Positions 9,419 through 18,490 of a DNA stretch of 64,000 nt are shown here, one piece after another. Under the pieces are notes generated by a model. That model did no database searches, was not told the DNA's origin, and saw only the letters and a list, made by a program, of their open reading frames with translations. Positions within the stretch are counted from its first letter, which is position 1. Every line of letters starts with the position of its first letter. A program made the position numbers and the translations under genes. Origin of the DNA: Rhodovastum atsumiense. GTDB taxonomy: Bacteria > Pseudomonadota > Alphaproteobacteria > Acetobacterales > Acetobacteraceae. Where the stretch lies: contig NZ_OW485601.1 in the NCBI RefSeq assembly GCF_937425535.1, positions 363,001 to 427,000 of the forward strand, given 5' to 3'.

Positions 9419-10168
9419 TCAGATCACGCCGGCGTCGTTGCGCAGCCTGTGCACCAGCTCCGCAACCGATCCGATTTTCACGCCAGGCTGGCGGGGCGGC
9501 GGCTCCTGTGTCCGGATCACCTGCAGGCGAGGCGTCATATCCACGCCGAAATCGGCAGGCGTCTGCTCCGACAGCGGCTTCTTGCGGGCCTTCATGATGT
9601 TCGGCAGGGAAGCGTAGCGCGGCTCGTTCAGACGCAGGTCGGTGGTCACGATGGCGGGCAGGCGCAGCGCCACGGTCTGCGATCCACCGTCCACTTCCCG
9701 CGTGACCTTCGCCCATTCCCCTTCTACCTCCAGGTTCGAGGCAAAGGTTCCCTGGGGATAGCCGGTCAACGCGGCGAGCATCTGGCCGGTCTGGCTGCAG
9801 TCATCGTCGATGGCCTGCTTGCCCAGGATGACGAGGCCGGGCTGTTCCGCCGCGACCACCCCCTTGAGGATCTTGGCCACGGCCAACGGCTCCACGGGGT
9901 CGTCGGTGCGCACCAGGATGGCACGGTCCGCGCCCATCGCCAGGGCCGTGCGCAGGATCTCCCCGGCCTGCGCCGGGCCGATCGAAATCGCGACGATCTC
10001 GGTAGCAATCCCCTTCTCCTTCAGTCGGATCGCTTCCTCCACGGCGATCTCGTCGAACGGATTCATCGTCATTTTCGCGCCGGCCAGTTCAACCCCGGAG
10101 CCATCGAGCCGGACGCGTACCTTGACATTGTAATCGAGCACCCGCTTGACGGGGACAAGGATCTTCAT
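9419..10168 (-). CDS. etfB: Electron transfer flavoprotein, beta subunit
   Basis: AMP-binding beta subunit of 249 residues. It starts [19 protein letters not shown] and has the recognition-loop region ([20 protein letters not shown]) and the segment [20 protein letters not shown] typical of EtfB. ATG 10168 has GGACGG about 6 bases upstream. A TTG two codons earlier is a poor alternative. It forms a heterodimer with the EtfA encoded next, in the aliB operon. Confidence 0.95.
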   Translation of the reverse strand: MKILVPVKRVLDYNVKVRVRLDGSGVELAGAKMTMNPFDEIAVEEAIRLKEKGIATEIVAISIGPAQAGEILRTALAMGADRAILVRTDDPVEPLAVAKILKGVVAAEQPGLVILGKQAIDDDCSQTGQMLAALTGYPQGTFASNLEVEGEWAKVTREVDGGSQTVALRLPAIVTTDLRLNEPRYASLPNIMKARKKPLSEQTPADFGVDMTPRLQVIRTQEPPPRQPGVKIGSVAELVHRLRNDAGVI

Positions 10169-10189
10169 GAACAACCGTCCCGTTTCTGC

Positions 10190-10981
10190 CTATTTGCGGA
10201 CATGCCGGCGGAAATCGGGCTTGCGCTTCTCACGGAACGCGACGCCGCCTTCCTTCGATTCAGCCGTGTCGTAATAGAGACTGAGCGCCTGCATCCCCAT
10301 CGCGGAGATGCCGCGGATGCTCTCGGTATCCGCGTTGAACGACCGCTTGGCGAGCGCCAGGGCGGTGGGGGAGCGTTCCAGCAGCTCGGCGCACCAGCGA
10401 TCGACCTCGGTGTCCAGTGCCGCGTGCGGCACGACGGCGTTGACCAGTCCCATGGCGAGCGCCTCGGCGGCGGAGTAGCGCTTGCACAGGTACCAGATTT
10501 CCCGTGCCTTCTTCTCGCCGACGATCCGGGCGAGATAGGCGGTGCCGAAGCCGGGATCGACCGAGCCCACCTTGGGGCCGACCTGGCCGAACTGCGCCGT
10601 CTCGGACGCGATCGTGAGATCGCAGATCGTCGCCAGCACATTGCCGCCGCCGATGGCGAAGCCGTTGACGCGCGCGATCACCGGCTGCGGCACGTCGCGG
10701 ATCAGGCTCTGCAGTTCCTCGACCGGCAGGCCGATGGTGCCGCGGCCGTCGTACTGGCCGTCATGCGCGCTCTGGTCGCCGCCGGTGCAGAAGGCCTTGT
10801 CGCCGGCGCCGGTCAATACGATGACGCCGATCGTGCGGTCCCAGCCGGCGCGCTGGAAGGCGTGGATCAGTTCCTCCAGGGTCTGTCCGCGGAAGGCGTT
10901 GTACTTGTCCGGCCGGTTGATGGTGATGCGGGCCACCCCGGCCGGCCGCACCTCGTAGAGAATGTCCTCGTAGCTTGTCAT
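10190..10981 (-). CDS. badI: 2-ketocyclohexanecarboxyl-CoA hydrolase
   Basis: Crotonase-fold hydrolase of 263 residues that opens the ring of 2-ketocyclohexane-1-carboxyl-CoA to pimeloyl-CoA. Diagnostic segments are INRPDKYNAFRGQTLEEL, AFCTGGDQSAHDGQYDGRGT near residue 65, and VGSVDPGFGTAYLARIVGEK. These match R. palustris BadI as I remember it. The two hydratase glutamates are missing (GGGNVLATICDL, KVGSVDP), as expected for a reverse-Claisen hydrolase of the MenB type. ATG 10981 overlaps the aliA stop by 4 bp (ATGA), with AGGAGAGG upstream. Confidence 0.94.
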   Translation of the reverse strand: MTSYEDILYEVRPAGVARITINRPDKYNAFRGQTLEELIHAFQRAGWDRTIGVIVLTGAGDKAFCTGGDQSAHDGQYDGRGTIGLPVEELQSLIRDVPQPVIARVNGFAIGGGNVLATICDLTIASETAQFGQVGPKVGSVDPGFGTAYLARIVGEKKAREIWYLCKRYSAAEALAMGLVNAVVPHAALDTEVDRWCAELLERSPTALALAKRSFNADTESIRGISAMGMQALSLYYDTAESKEGGVAFREKRKPDFRRHVRK

Positions 10982-12636
10982 GATGTCCTCTCCTGGGGGA
11001 TGCTGTTGCCAGCCAAGGCTCTTGCGATTTCACGCAGCCGGAATTTCTGCAGCTTGCCCGACGGCGTCCGTGGCATGTCGTCGACGATTTCCAGGCGCTC
11101 GGGGATGTACTGGATCGCCATCTTCTGCGCCTTGAGGTAGGCGACCATCTCCCCGAAGGTCAGTGACGCGCCCTCGCGCAGCTTCACGAAGGCACAGGCG
11201 CGTTCGCCGAGGCGTGGATCCGGGTAGCCGACCACGGCGACGATGGCGACCGCGGGGTGCCTGAACAGCAATTCCTCGACCTCGACGACGGGAATATTCT
11301 CGCCACCACGGATGATGATGTCCTTCGCACGGCCGGTGATGCGGATGTAGCCGTCCGCATCCAGGCGCGCGAGGTCCCCGGTCTCGAACCATCCCTCGGC
11401 ATCGACCCGTGCCAGCCCGGGACGCTTCAGGTAGCCGACGAAATTGGAACAGCCGCGCACCTGCAACTGCCCTTCCTCGCCGACCGGAACAGGCATGTTG
11501 AGCGGATCGACCACCCGCACTTCCATGCCCTGCAGCGGGCAGCCATCGGTGCCGGCGACCTTCTCCTCGGGATCCTCGGGCCGCGTCGTCGTGACCGCGC
11601 CGTTCTCCGACATGCCCCAGGCCGACAGCACCGCAGCACCCAGCACCTCACGGGCCTTGGTGACCAGGGCCCGCGGGATCGGGGCACCGGCGGAGACAAA
11701 GATGCGCAGCGTCGGCGTCGCCGCGCCGGTGCGCAGGCAATGATCGGCGAGGTCATTGAGGAACGGCGTCGCCCCCATGGTGAAGGTCGCGCGCTCCTCG
11801 CCGATCTGCCGGGCCATCGTCTCCGGCACGAACACGTCCTGCAGCACCGCGGTCGCGCCCAGCATCGCCGGCAGCACCAGCCCATACATGAAGCCAAGCT
11901 GGTGCGCCATCGGCGATGGCATGTGGATGACGTCGTCCTGGCCCAGATGCAGACGCTGCGCGAAAGGGACCAGGTTCGAGAGCATCGTGTTGGAAGTGTG
12001 GGAGACGCCTTTCGGCTCGCCGGTGGTACCGGACGTATAGAGCAACTGGATCACCGCATCCGGCGACAGGCGGCGTGCCCGCAGCGTTGCCAACTCCTCC
12101 GCCGTTGCATCCGCGGCAAGCAGGTTCTCGAACGACTCGCTCGCCTCGCCATCCACCACGAACACATGGGTCAGCGCCGGCAGGGACGGACGGATCGCCT
12201 GGGCGATGGCACGATGATCGACATCGCGGAAGCGACGCGGCACGACCAGGACCTTGCTCGCGGCGAGGCCGAGCATGAACGTGAGCTCACGCTCGCGGAA
12301 GATCACCATCAGCGGATTCGAAACCGCTCCGACCTTCAGGCAGGCGATGTGCAGGACGGTGAACTGCCACCAGTTCGGCAACTGGAAGGAAACGACATCG
12401 CCCTCGCCGATACCACAGCGCATGAGGCCGATTGCCGCGCGATCGGACAGATCGTCGAGATCGGCGTAGCTCAGGCGCAGTTGCGTCCCGGTGGCCGCCT
12501 GGTTGGCGACCAGGGCCGTCTTGCCGGGCCGGTCGGCGACATGGCGGCGGAAATGGTCGAGCAGGGTCTGGTCGCGCCAGAGTCCGGCGGCAAGCATCGT
12601 CTCCCGGCGACAGGCCGGATCAAGCGGGCTGGGCAC
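10978..12636 (-). CDS. aliA: Cyclohexanecarboxylate-CoA ligase (AMP-forming)
   Basis: ANL-superfamily acyl-CoA synthetase of 552 residues that activates cyclohexanecarboxylate with ATP and CoA. Motifs: phosphate loop YTSGTTGEPKGVSHT near 195-210, SAWGMSENGA, GWFETGDLARLDADGYIRIT, and catalytic Lys528 in TPSGKLQKFRL. The assignment to cyclohexanecarboxylate comes from AliB and BadI in the same operon. A GTG start at 12636 with GAGGAAA upstream is preferred, because AliA-type proteins carry about 15 residues before the MLAAGLW-like helix. ATG 12597 is the alternative. Confidence 0.9.
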   Translation of the reverse strand: MPSPLDPACRRETMLAAGLWRDQTLLDHFRRHVADRPGKTALVANQAATGTQLRLSYADLDDLSDRAAIGLMRCGIGEGDVVSFQLPNWWQFTVLHIACLKVGAVSNPLMVIFRERELTFMLGLAASKVLVVPRRFRDVDHRAIAQAIRPSLPALTHVFVVDGEASESFENLLAADATAEELATLRARRLSPDAVIQLLYTSGTTGEPKGVSHTSNTMLSNLVPFAQRLHLGQDDVIHMPSPMAHQLGFMYGLVLPAMLGATAVLQDVFVPETMARQIGEERATFTMGATPFLNDLADHCLRTGAATPTLRIFVSAGAPIPRALVTKAREVLGAAVLSAWGMSENGAVTTTRPEDPEEKVAGTDGCPLQGMEVRVVDPLNMPVPVGEEGQLQVRGCSNFVGYLKRPGLARVDAEGWFETGDLARLDADGYIRITGRAKDIIIRGGENIPVVEVEELLFRHPAVAIVAVVGYPDPRLGERACAFVKLREGASLTFGEMVAYLKAQKMAIQYIPERLEIVDDMPRTPSGKLQKFRLREIARALAGNSIPQERTS

Positions 12637-12670
12637 TTTGCGTTTCCTCGAAGAAACTTGCGGCGTGGCG

Positions 12671-13852
12671 TCAGGCGGCTGCCGAGCGGAGAGCCTCGCG
12701 CGCGATGATCATCTTCATGATCTGCGCCGTTCCATCGCCGATCTGCAGCCCCAGGACATCGCGCAGGCGCTGCTCGAACGGCAGGTCCACGCTCCAGCCG
12801 GCATGGCCGTGCAGCAGCAGGCAGGTGTGCACGACGTCGAAGGCCAGCTTGGGCGCCCACCACTTGCACATCGCCGCCTCGCGGGTGTGCGGCGCGCCGG
12901 CATCCTTGGCCGCGAGCGTGCGCAGGCAGAGCAGCCGGGCGGCTTCCACCATGGTCTCGGCCTCGGCAAGCGGGAAGGTCACGCCCTGGTTGTCGGCGAG
13001 CGGTTTGCCGAAGCTGCGGCGTTCCCCGACATAGGCCCAGGTCTCGGCAAGCGACACCCGCGCGACCGCCAGGCATTGCAGCCCGATCAGGGCGCGGGAG
13101 AAGTCGAAGCCCTGCATCACCTGCACGAAGCCCGAGCCCTCGGCGCCAAGACGATGCGAGACCGGCACGCGCACCTTGTCGAAGAAGATCGAGCCGCGGC
13201 CAACGGCGTGCTGGCCCAGGTCGCTGAAGCGGGTGCGACTGATGCCAGGGGCCCGCATGTCCACCAGGAACGCGGAGATGCCGCGTGCCCGCTCGGCGAC
13301 GGTGCCTGTGCGGGCGAAGACCACCGCCCAATCGGCCTGGTCGGCCATCGAGATCGAGGTCTTCTCGCCATCAAGCACATAGTGCTCGCCGTCACGGACC
13401 GCCCTGAGCATCAGCGCGGCGGCATCCGATCCGCCCTGCGGCTCGGTCAGCGCCAGGGCGATCAGCTGCTCTCCCGCGACGACTTTCGGCAGGATGTCAG
13501 CGGCAATGTCGGGGGGAGCATGGCGGGCAACAATGGCGCCACACAACGAGCCAAGCAGCTGAATATAGCCGACGTTGAAATCCCCCTCGGCAATCGCCTC
13601 CAGGACCAGGCCGGAGGTGACGTGATCGAGACCGAGGCCACCATACTGCGCCGGAAACTCGACGCCGATCAGGCCGAGTTCTCCCATCCGGCACCGGATC
13701 TCCCGGGAAATGCGGCCGGTCTTCTCGGTGTTCCGGTAATTGGGTGCCAGGACATCCGCCGCGAACCGTGCAGTCGCTTCGCGGATGCTGACCTGTTCCT
13801 CGGTCAGCCCGAAACCGACGGACGCAGCCAATGGCCCCTGTCGTTCCTTCAT
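12671..13852 (-). CDS. aliB: Cyclohexanecarboxyl-CoA dehydrogenase
   Basis: FAD acyl-CoA dehydrogenase of 393 residues forming cyclohex-1-ene-1-carboxyl-CoA. It shows LALTEPQGGSDAAALMLRAV in the middle domain and a C-terminal GDGTAQIMKMIIAREAL. That last motif has Asp at about 373 where the YEGT motif of ordinary acyl-CoA dehydrogenases has the catalytic Glu. ATG 13852 with GGGAGGC upstream is clear. It is the first gene of the operon aliB-aliA-badI-etfB-etfA-pimC-pimD and lies behind two BadR-type operators. Confidence 0.9.
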   Translation of the reverse strand: MKERQGPLAASVGFGLTEEQVSIREATARFAADVLAPNYRNTEKTGRISREIRCRMGELGLIGVEFPAQYGGLGLDHVTSGLVLEAIAEGDFNVGYIQLLGSLCGAIVARHAPPDIAADILPKVVAGEQLIALALTEPQGGSDAAALMLRAVRDGEHYVLDGEKTSISMADQADWAVVFARTGTVAERARGISAFLVDMRAPGISRTRFSDLGQHAVGRGSIFFDKVRVPVSHRLGAEGSGFVQVMQGFDFSRALIGLQCLAVARVSLAETWAYVGERRSFGKPLADNQGVTFPLAEAETMVEAARLLCLRTLAAKDAGAPHTREAAMCKWWAPKLAFDVVHTCLLLHGHAGWSVDLPFEQRLRDVLGLQIGDGTAQIMKMIIAREALRSAAA

Positions 13853-13981
13853 GTCGCCTCCCGGGGCCGAGGTGCCGACCGTCGTCGCCGCAGGCCCATC
13901 GCTTGTCCGGCATGATCTCCGCCATGCCGGATGCCCGACAGCCCGTGCTGCGCGCGGAACGCCCTCTCCCTCGATTTATAT

Positions 13982-14042
13982 AAATGCATTGCTCTATCTG
14001 GGCGGAGGGTAGGCGCGGCCGCAGGTAAATGTCAAGGCATTG
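13982..14042 (-). promoter_or_regulatory. aliB promoter region with two putative BadR operators
   Basis: Operator C (13982-13991, AAATGCATTG) and operator D (14033-14042, CAAGGCATTG) lie 51 bp apart in the leader of aliB. They have the same flanks as the badH sites: ATGTCAA.GCATTGC and TCGATTTATAT. As at badH, a consensus TTGACA on the minus strand overlaps the distal operator. No convincing -10 sits 17-18 bp beyond it. The wide spacing could allow DNA bending or independent binding. Confidence 0.65.
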
Positions 14043-14096
14043 CTATATTAACGTGGCGCCACGAAAGCCGGCCCCGGCCCTCCCCGCGAACCGGCG

Positions 14097-14558
14097 TCAG
14101 AGTGGCAGCGGCCCGTCGTTCTTGACCTCTTCCATCACCGCGTACGTCCGGGTCTCCCGCACCCCTGGCAGGGACAGCAGCACCTCGCCGAGGAAGCGCC
14201 GGTAGGCCGTCATGTCGGCAACCCGGGTCTTGAGCAGGTAATCGAAGCCGCCGGCCACCATGTGGCATTCCAGGACTTCCGGCGCGCGGCGGACCGCCAT
14301 GGCGAACCGGTCGAACACGTCCGGCGTTGTCTTGTCGAGCAGCACCTCGACGAAGACCAGCAAGCCAAGGCCGAGCAGATGCGGGTCGAGCCTCGCTGCG
14401 AAGCCGGTGATGAATCCTTCCTTCTGCAACCGCCGCAACCGCTCTCCGGTGGTGGTCGGCGACAGGCCGATGCGCTCGGCGAGATCCACGGCGGCGATCC
14501 GGCCGTCGACCTGCAGGATCGACAGGATCCGTCGGTCGATGTGGTCGTAGTTCGTCAT
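14097..14558 (-). CDS. putR: Lrp/AsnC-family regulator, likely activator of putA
   Basis: Protein of 153 residues with an N-terminal AsnC-type helix-turn-helix (DRRILSILQVDGRIAAVDLA then IGLSPTTTGERLRRLQKEG, residues 8-45). A RAM effector domain follows, with ECHMVAGGFDYLLKTRVADM. It is divergent from putA across 134 bp. In alphaproteobacteria such regulators (PutR) activate putA in response to proline. PutA here lacks its own DNA-binding domain, so a separate regulator is needed. Function is inferred from position. Confidence 0.88.
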   Translation of the reverse strand: MTNYDHIDRRILSILQVDGRIAAVDLAERIGLSPTTTGERLRRLQKEGFITGFAARLDPHLLGLGLLVFVEVLLDKTTPDVFDRFAMAVRRAPEVLECHMVAGGFDYLLKTRVADMTAYRRFLGEVLLSLPGVRETRTYAVMEEVKNDGPLPL

Positions 14559-14692
14559 TTATCCGGTCAAACTGGTTGATTACCTTATTTATTGCGGCGT
14601 TTTTCCGGATTCAAGCATGGAACGGCGGAACTGCCCCGACTAGGCTTCTGGTCATCACGTGCAGTTGGCGCGCACCGGCGCGGGCGGAACAA
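14559..14692. promoter_or_regulatory. putR/putA divergent intergenic region
   Basis: 134 bp between the two start codons. The putR-proximal half is AT-rich (TTGATTACCTTATTTATTG) and is the likely site of Lrp-type binding and both promoters. I cannot define a single operator by eye. Confidence 0.4.
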
Positions 14693-17600
14693 ATGGAACA
14701 GACGACGATCACGATGCCGGCGGATGCGCCGGTCGCGATGCAGCAATCCGGTGGAGAGGTCCCCTTCGCGGGTTTTGCCCCGCCGATCCGGCCACAGGGG
14801 CCGTTGCGCGCGGCCATCACCGCGGCAACCCGCCGTCCGGAACCCGAATGCCTGCCGGCGCTGATCGAGCAGGCGACCTTGCCCCCGCCCTTGGTCGCTT
14901 CCGCCCAGACGACCGCACGGAGCCTGATCGAGAAGCTGCGTGCCACCGCGCCGGGGCGCGGCGTGGAAGGCCTGATCCAGGAATATGCGCTGTCCACGCC
15001 GGAAGGCATCGCGCTGATGTGCCTGGCCGAGGCGCTGTTGCGGATTCCCGATTCAGCCACGCGCGACGCGCTGATCCGCGACAAGGTCGCGGGCGGGGAC
15101 TGGCGCACGCATCTGGGCGGCGACCGCCCGCTGTTCGTCAATGCCGCCACCTGGGGGCTGCTGATCACCGGACGGCTGGCGACGGCGCCGGACGAGGCCG
15201 GACTGGCCGCGACCCTGACCCGGCTGATCGCCAAGGGCGGGGCGCCGCTGATCCGGCAGGGCGTCGACCTGGCGATGCGGATCATGGGGGCGCAGTTCGT
15301 CGCCGGCCAGACCATCGAGGCCGCGCTACAGCACGCAACCAGACTGGAAACCGAGGGCTTCCGCTATTCCTACGACATGCTCGGCGAGGCGGCGCTGACC
15401 GCCGACGACGCGGCGCGCTATCGCGACGATTACCAGCGGGCGCTGCACGCGATCGGCAAGGCCTCCGCCGGGCGCGGCATCCATGACGGGCCGGGGCTGT
15501 CGATCAAGCTCTCGGCGCTGCATCCACGCTATGCCCGTGCCCAGGCGGACCGGGTGATGGCCGAGCTGCTGCCGGTGGTGAAGGACCTGCTGCTGCTGGC
15601 ACGGTGCTACGATGTCGGCGTCAACATCGATGCCGAGGAAGCCGACCGGCTGGAGCTTTCGCTCGATCTGCTGGAATCGCTCTGCTTCGACCCGGATCTG
15701 GCCGGCTGGGACGGCATCGGCTTCGTCGTCCAGGCCTATGGCAAGCGCTGCCCCTTCGTGATCGACTATCTGATCGACCTGGCCCGTCGCAGCGGCCACC
15801 GCCTGATGCTGCGCCTGGTGAAGGGCGCTTACTGGGATGCCGAGATCAAGCGCGCCCAGGTGGACGGGCTGGAAGGCTATCCGGTCTATACCCGCAAGCC
15901 TTATTCGGACGTGTCGTACATCGCCTGTGCCCGCAAGATGCTGGCCGCGCCGGATGCGATCTTCCCGCAATTCGCCACCCACAACGCGCTCACGCTGGCC
16001 ACCGTCTACCACCTCGCCGGCAGTGAGTTCGCCGTCGGCAAGTTCGAGTTCCAGTGCCTGCACGGCATGGGCGAGCCGCTCTACCACAACGTGGTCGGCC
16101 CGCTCGGGCGGCCCTGCCGCATCTACGCGCCGGTCGGCACGCACGAGACATTGCTGGCCTATCTGGTTCGCCGCCTGCTGGAGAACGGCGCCAACAGTTC
16201 CTTCGTCAACCAGGTCGCCGACAAGTCCGTGCCCATCGACACGCTGGTCGCCGATCCGGTCGCGGCGGTGCGCGCCGCCATGCCGGTGGGGGCACCGCAT
16301 CCGCTGATCGCGGCGCCGGCGGCGCTGTTCGGCGCGGAACGGGCGAACTCGGCCGGGCTCGACCTCGCGGATGAGCGGACCCTGGCCGAGCTGGGCGAAG
16401 CGCTGGCCGAGGCCGCGCGCGATCCGGCGACCGCGGCGCCACTGCTGGCGGATGGCGAACACCCGGGCACGCCCCGACCGATCCGCAATCCCGCCGACCA
16501 CCGCGACGTGGTCGGCCAGGTGACCGAGGCGGCCCCGGATCTGGTGGCACCGGCCTTCGCCCACGCCATCCGCTCGGCCTGGCCCACCACCGCACCCGCG
16601 GCACGCGCCGCCGCGCTGCTGCGCGCCGCCGACCTGCTGCAGGCGCGCATGCCGGCGCTGATGAGCCTGCTGGGACGCGAAGCCGGCAAATCGGCCGCGA
16701 ACGCCATCGGCGAAGTGCGCGAGGCCGTCGATTTCCTGCGCTACTACGGTGCCCAGGTGCGTGACCGGTTCGACAACGCCACCCACCTTCCGCTCGGGCC
16801 GGTCGTCTGCATCAGCCCGTGGAATTTCCCGCTGTCGATCTTCACCGGCCAGATCGCCGCAGCGCTGGCGGCCGGCAACCCGGTGCTCGCCAAGCCGGCG
16901 GAGGAAACCCCGCTGATCGCCGCCGCCGCGGTGCGGCTGCTGCACGAGGCGGGCGTGCCGGCCGATGCGCTGCAGCTCCTGCCCGGTGACGGAGAGCTTG
17001 GCGCCGCCCTGGTCGCCCATCCGGCCACGTCGGGGGTCATGTTCACCGGCTCGACCGAGGTGGCCCGGCTGATCCGCCGGCAGCTCGCCGGGCGGCTGAC
17101 GCCGGCGGGTGCGCCCATTCCGCTGATCGCCGAGACCGGCGGCCAGAACGCCATGATCGTCGACAGCTCGGCGCTGGCCGAGCAGGTGGTGGTCGATGCG
17201 ATCACCTCCGCCTTCGACAGTGCCGGCCAGCGCTGCTCGGCGCTGCGCATCCTGTGCCTGCAGGAAGAAGTGGCCGACCGCACCCTGGCCATGCTGAAAG
17301 GGGCGATGCGGCAACTGCGGATCGGCAACCCCGACCGGCTGGCGACCGATGTGGGGCCGGTGATCACCGCCACGGCGCGGGATAACATTCTCCGCCATAT
17401 CGCGGCGATGCGGGCCAAGGGGCGGCGGGTCGAATCGCTGCCGCTGCCGCCGGAAGCCGGCCACGGCACCTTCGTGCCGCCCACCATCATCGAGATCGAC
17501 GACATCGCGGAGCTGACCGGGGAGGTGTTCGGTCCGGTGCTGCATGTCCTGCGCTACCCGCGCGACGCGCGCGAGCAGCTCATCGAGGACATCAACGCCA

Positions 17601-18412
17601 CCGGTTATGGCCTGACCTTCGGCCTGCACACGCGCATCGACGCCACCATCGAGGCGGTGACCCGGCGCATCTCCGCCGGGAACATCTATGTCAACCGCAA
17701 CGTGGTCGGCGCGGTGGTCGGCGTGCAGCCGTTCGGCGGCCACGGTCTGTCCGGCACCGGCCCGAAGGCCGGCGGACCGCTTTACCTGCGGCGCCTGCTC
17801 AGCCGCCGGCCGGAAGCGTCCCTGCCGGTCACGGCGCCCGTCGATCCGGCGGCACCGCTCGCCGCCTACTGTGCCTGGCTGGACGCGTCGGGTCGGCCAG
17901 CCCTGGCGGCCCGCTGCCGGGAGTACGGACAGCGTTCCCCGTTGAGGACGGCGATGGTCCTGCCGGGGCCGGTGGGCGAGCACAATGTCTACAGCCTGCA
18001 TCGCCGCGGCCGGATCCTGCTGCTGCCGCAGACCGAGCCGGGCCTGCTGTTGCAACTCGGAGCCGTGCTGGCCACCGGGAACGCGGCGGTCATCGATCTG
18101 CCGGCACCGCTGGCGGCCGTGCTGCACGACATCCCCGAGGCGCTGCGGCCGCAGGTTGATGTCGGAAACGACTGGAGCAAGGCCGGACCGCTTGTTGCTG
18201 CCCTCGCCGAAGGCGATGCGGCACGGATCGGAACGATCGACCGCCGCCTGGCCGCCCTGCCCGGCCCGCTGGTCCTGCTCCAGGGCCTGTCCGGCGAGGA
18301 GCTGAGCAGCGGTCGCAGTGACTACTGCCTCGACTGGCTGGTCGAGGAACGCTCGCTGAGCCTCAACACCACCGCGGCCGGCGGCAATGCCAGCCTGGTG
18401 GCCATCAGCTGA
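14693..18412 (+). CDS. putA: Bifunctional proline dehydrogenase / L-glutamate gamma-semialdehyde dehydrogenase
   Basis: Flavoenzyme of 1239 residues converting proline to glutamate in two steps. The PRODH barrel spans about residues 190-480 (VNIDAEEADRLELSLDLLES, RLVKGAYWDAEIKRAQ, and the substrate-binding PVYTRKPYSDVSYIA). The aldehyde dehydrogenase half has Glu814 in IAETGGQNAM and nucleophile Cys848 in GQRCSALR. Roughly 140 C-terminal residues extend past it. There is no N-terminal ribbon-helix-helix domain, so this is a non-repressor, type B PutA, matching the separate putR. ATG 14693 is chosen with GGCGGA upstream; a longer frame from 14576 has an unconvincing N-terminus. Confidence 0.95.
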   Translation: MEQTTITMPADAPVAMQQSGGEVPFAGFAPPIRPQGPLRAAITAATRRPEPECLPALIEQATLPPPLVASAQTTARSLIEKLRATAPGRGVEGLIQEYALSTPEGIALMCLAEALLRIPDSATRDALIRDKVAGGDWRTHLGGDRPLFVNAATWGLLITGRLATAPDEAGLAATLTRLIAKGGAPLIRQGVDLAMRIMGAQFVAGQTIEAALQHATRLETEGFRYSYDMLGEAALTADDAARYRDDYQRALHAIGKASAGRGIHDGPGLSIKLSALHPRYARAQADRVMAELLPVVKDLLLLARCYDVGVNIDAEEADRLELSLDLLESLCFDPDLAGWDGIGFVVQAYGKRCPFVIDYLIDLARRSGHRLMLRLVKGAYWDAEIKRAQVDGLEGYPVYTRKPYSDVSYIACARKMLAAPDAIFPQFATHNALTLATVYHLAGSEFAVGKFEFQCLHGMGEPLYHNVVGPLGRPCRIYAPVGTHETLLAYLVRRLLENGANSSFVNQVADKSVPIDTLVADPVAAVRAAMPVGAPHPLIAAPAALFGAERANSAGLDLADERTLAELGEALAEAARDPATAAPLLADGEHPGTPRPIRNPADHRDVVGQVTEAAPDLVAPAFAHAIRSAWPTTAPAARAAALLRAADLLQARMPALMSLLGREAGKSAANAIGEVREAVDFLRYYGAQVRDRFDNATHLPLGPVVCISPWNFPLSIFTGQIAAALAAGNPVLAKPAEETPLIAAAAVRLLHEAGVPADALQLLPGDGELGAALVAHPATSGVMFTGSTEVARLIRRQLAGRLTPAGAPIPLIAETGGQNAMIVDSSALAEQVVVDAITSAFDSAGQRCSALRILCLQEEVADRTLAMLKGAMRQLRIGNPDRLATDVGPVITATARDNILRHIAAMRAKGRRVESLPLPPEAGHGTFVPPTIIEIDDIAELTGEVFGPVLHVLRYPRDAREQLIEDINATGYGLTFGLHTRIDATIEAVTRRISAGNIYVNRNVVGAVVGVQPFGGHGLSGTGPKAGGPLYLRRLLSRRPEASLPVTAPVDPAAPLAAYCAWLDASGRPALAARCREYGQRSPLRTAMVLPGPVGEHNVYSLHRRGRILLLPQTEPGLLLQLGAVLATGNAAVIDLPAPLAAVLHDIPEALRPQVDVGNDWSKAGPLVAALAEGDAARIGTIDRRLAALPGPLVLLQGLSGEELSSGRSDYCLDWLVEERSLSLNTTAAGGNASLVAIS

Positions 18413-18427
18413 GGCCACGACGGTGAC

Positions 18428-18453
18428 GGCCGGGTGCCCAGGTGGCCCCGGCC
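18428..18453. terminator. Hairpin between convergent putA and glycosyltransferase
   Basis: GGCCGGG (18428-18434) pairs with CCCGGCC (18447-18453). A second short hairpin, GGCAGG/CCTGCC, spans 18485-18503 at the glycosyltransferase stop. There is no long T tract, so termination is only suggested by the convergent layout. Confidence 0.4.
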
Positions 18454-18490
18454 GCCGCCATCCCGGACCCGGCCCGAGGGATCAGGCAGG

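Noticed and set aside
15326-18418. 1030-codon open frame antisense to putA
   Set aside because: High GC leaves long stop-free frames opposite real genes. The translation is His/Arg/Asp-rich without any domain, while putA on the other strand is complete.
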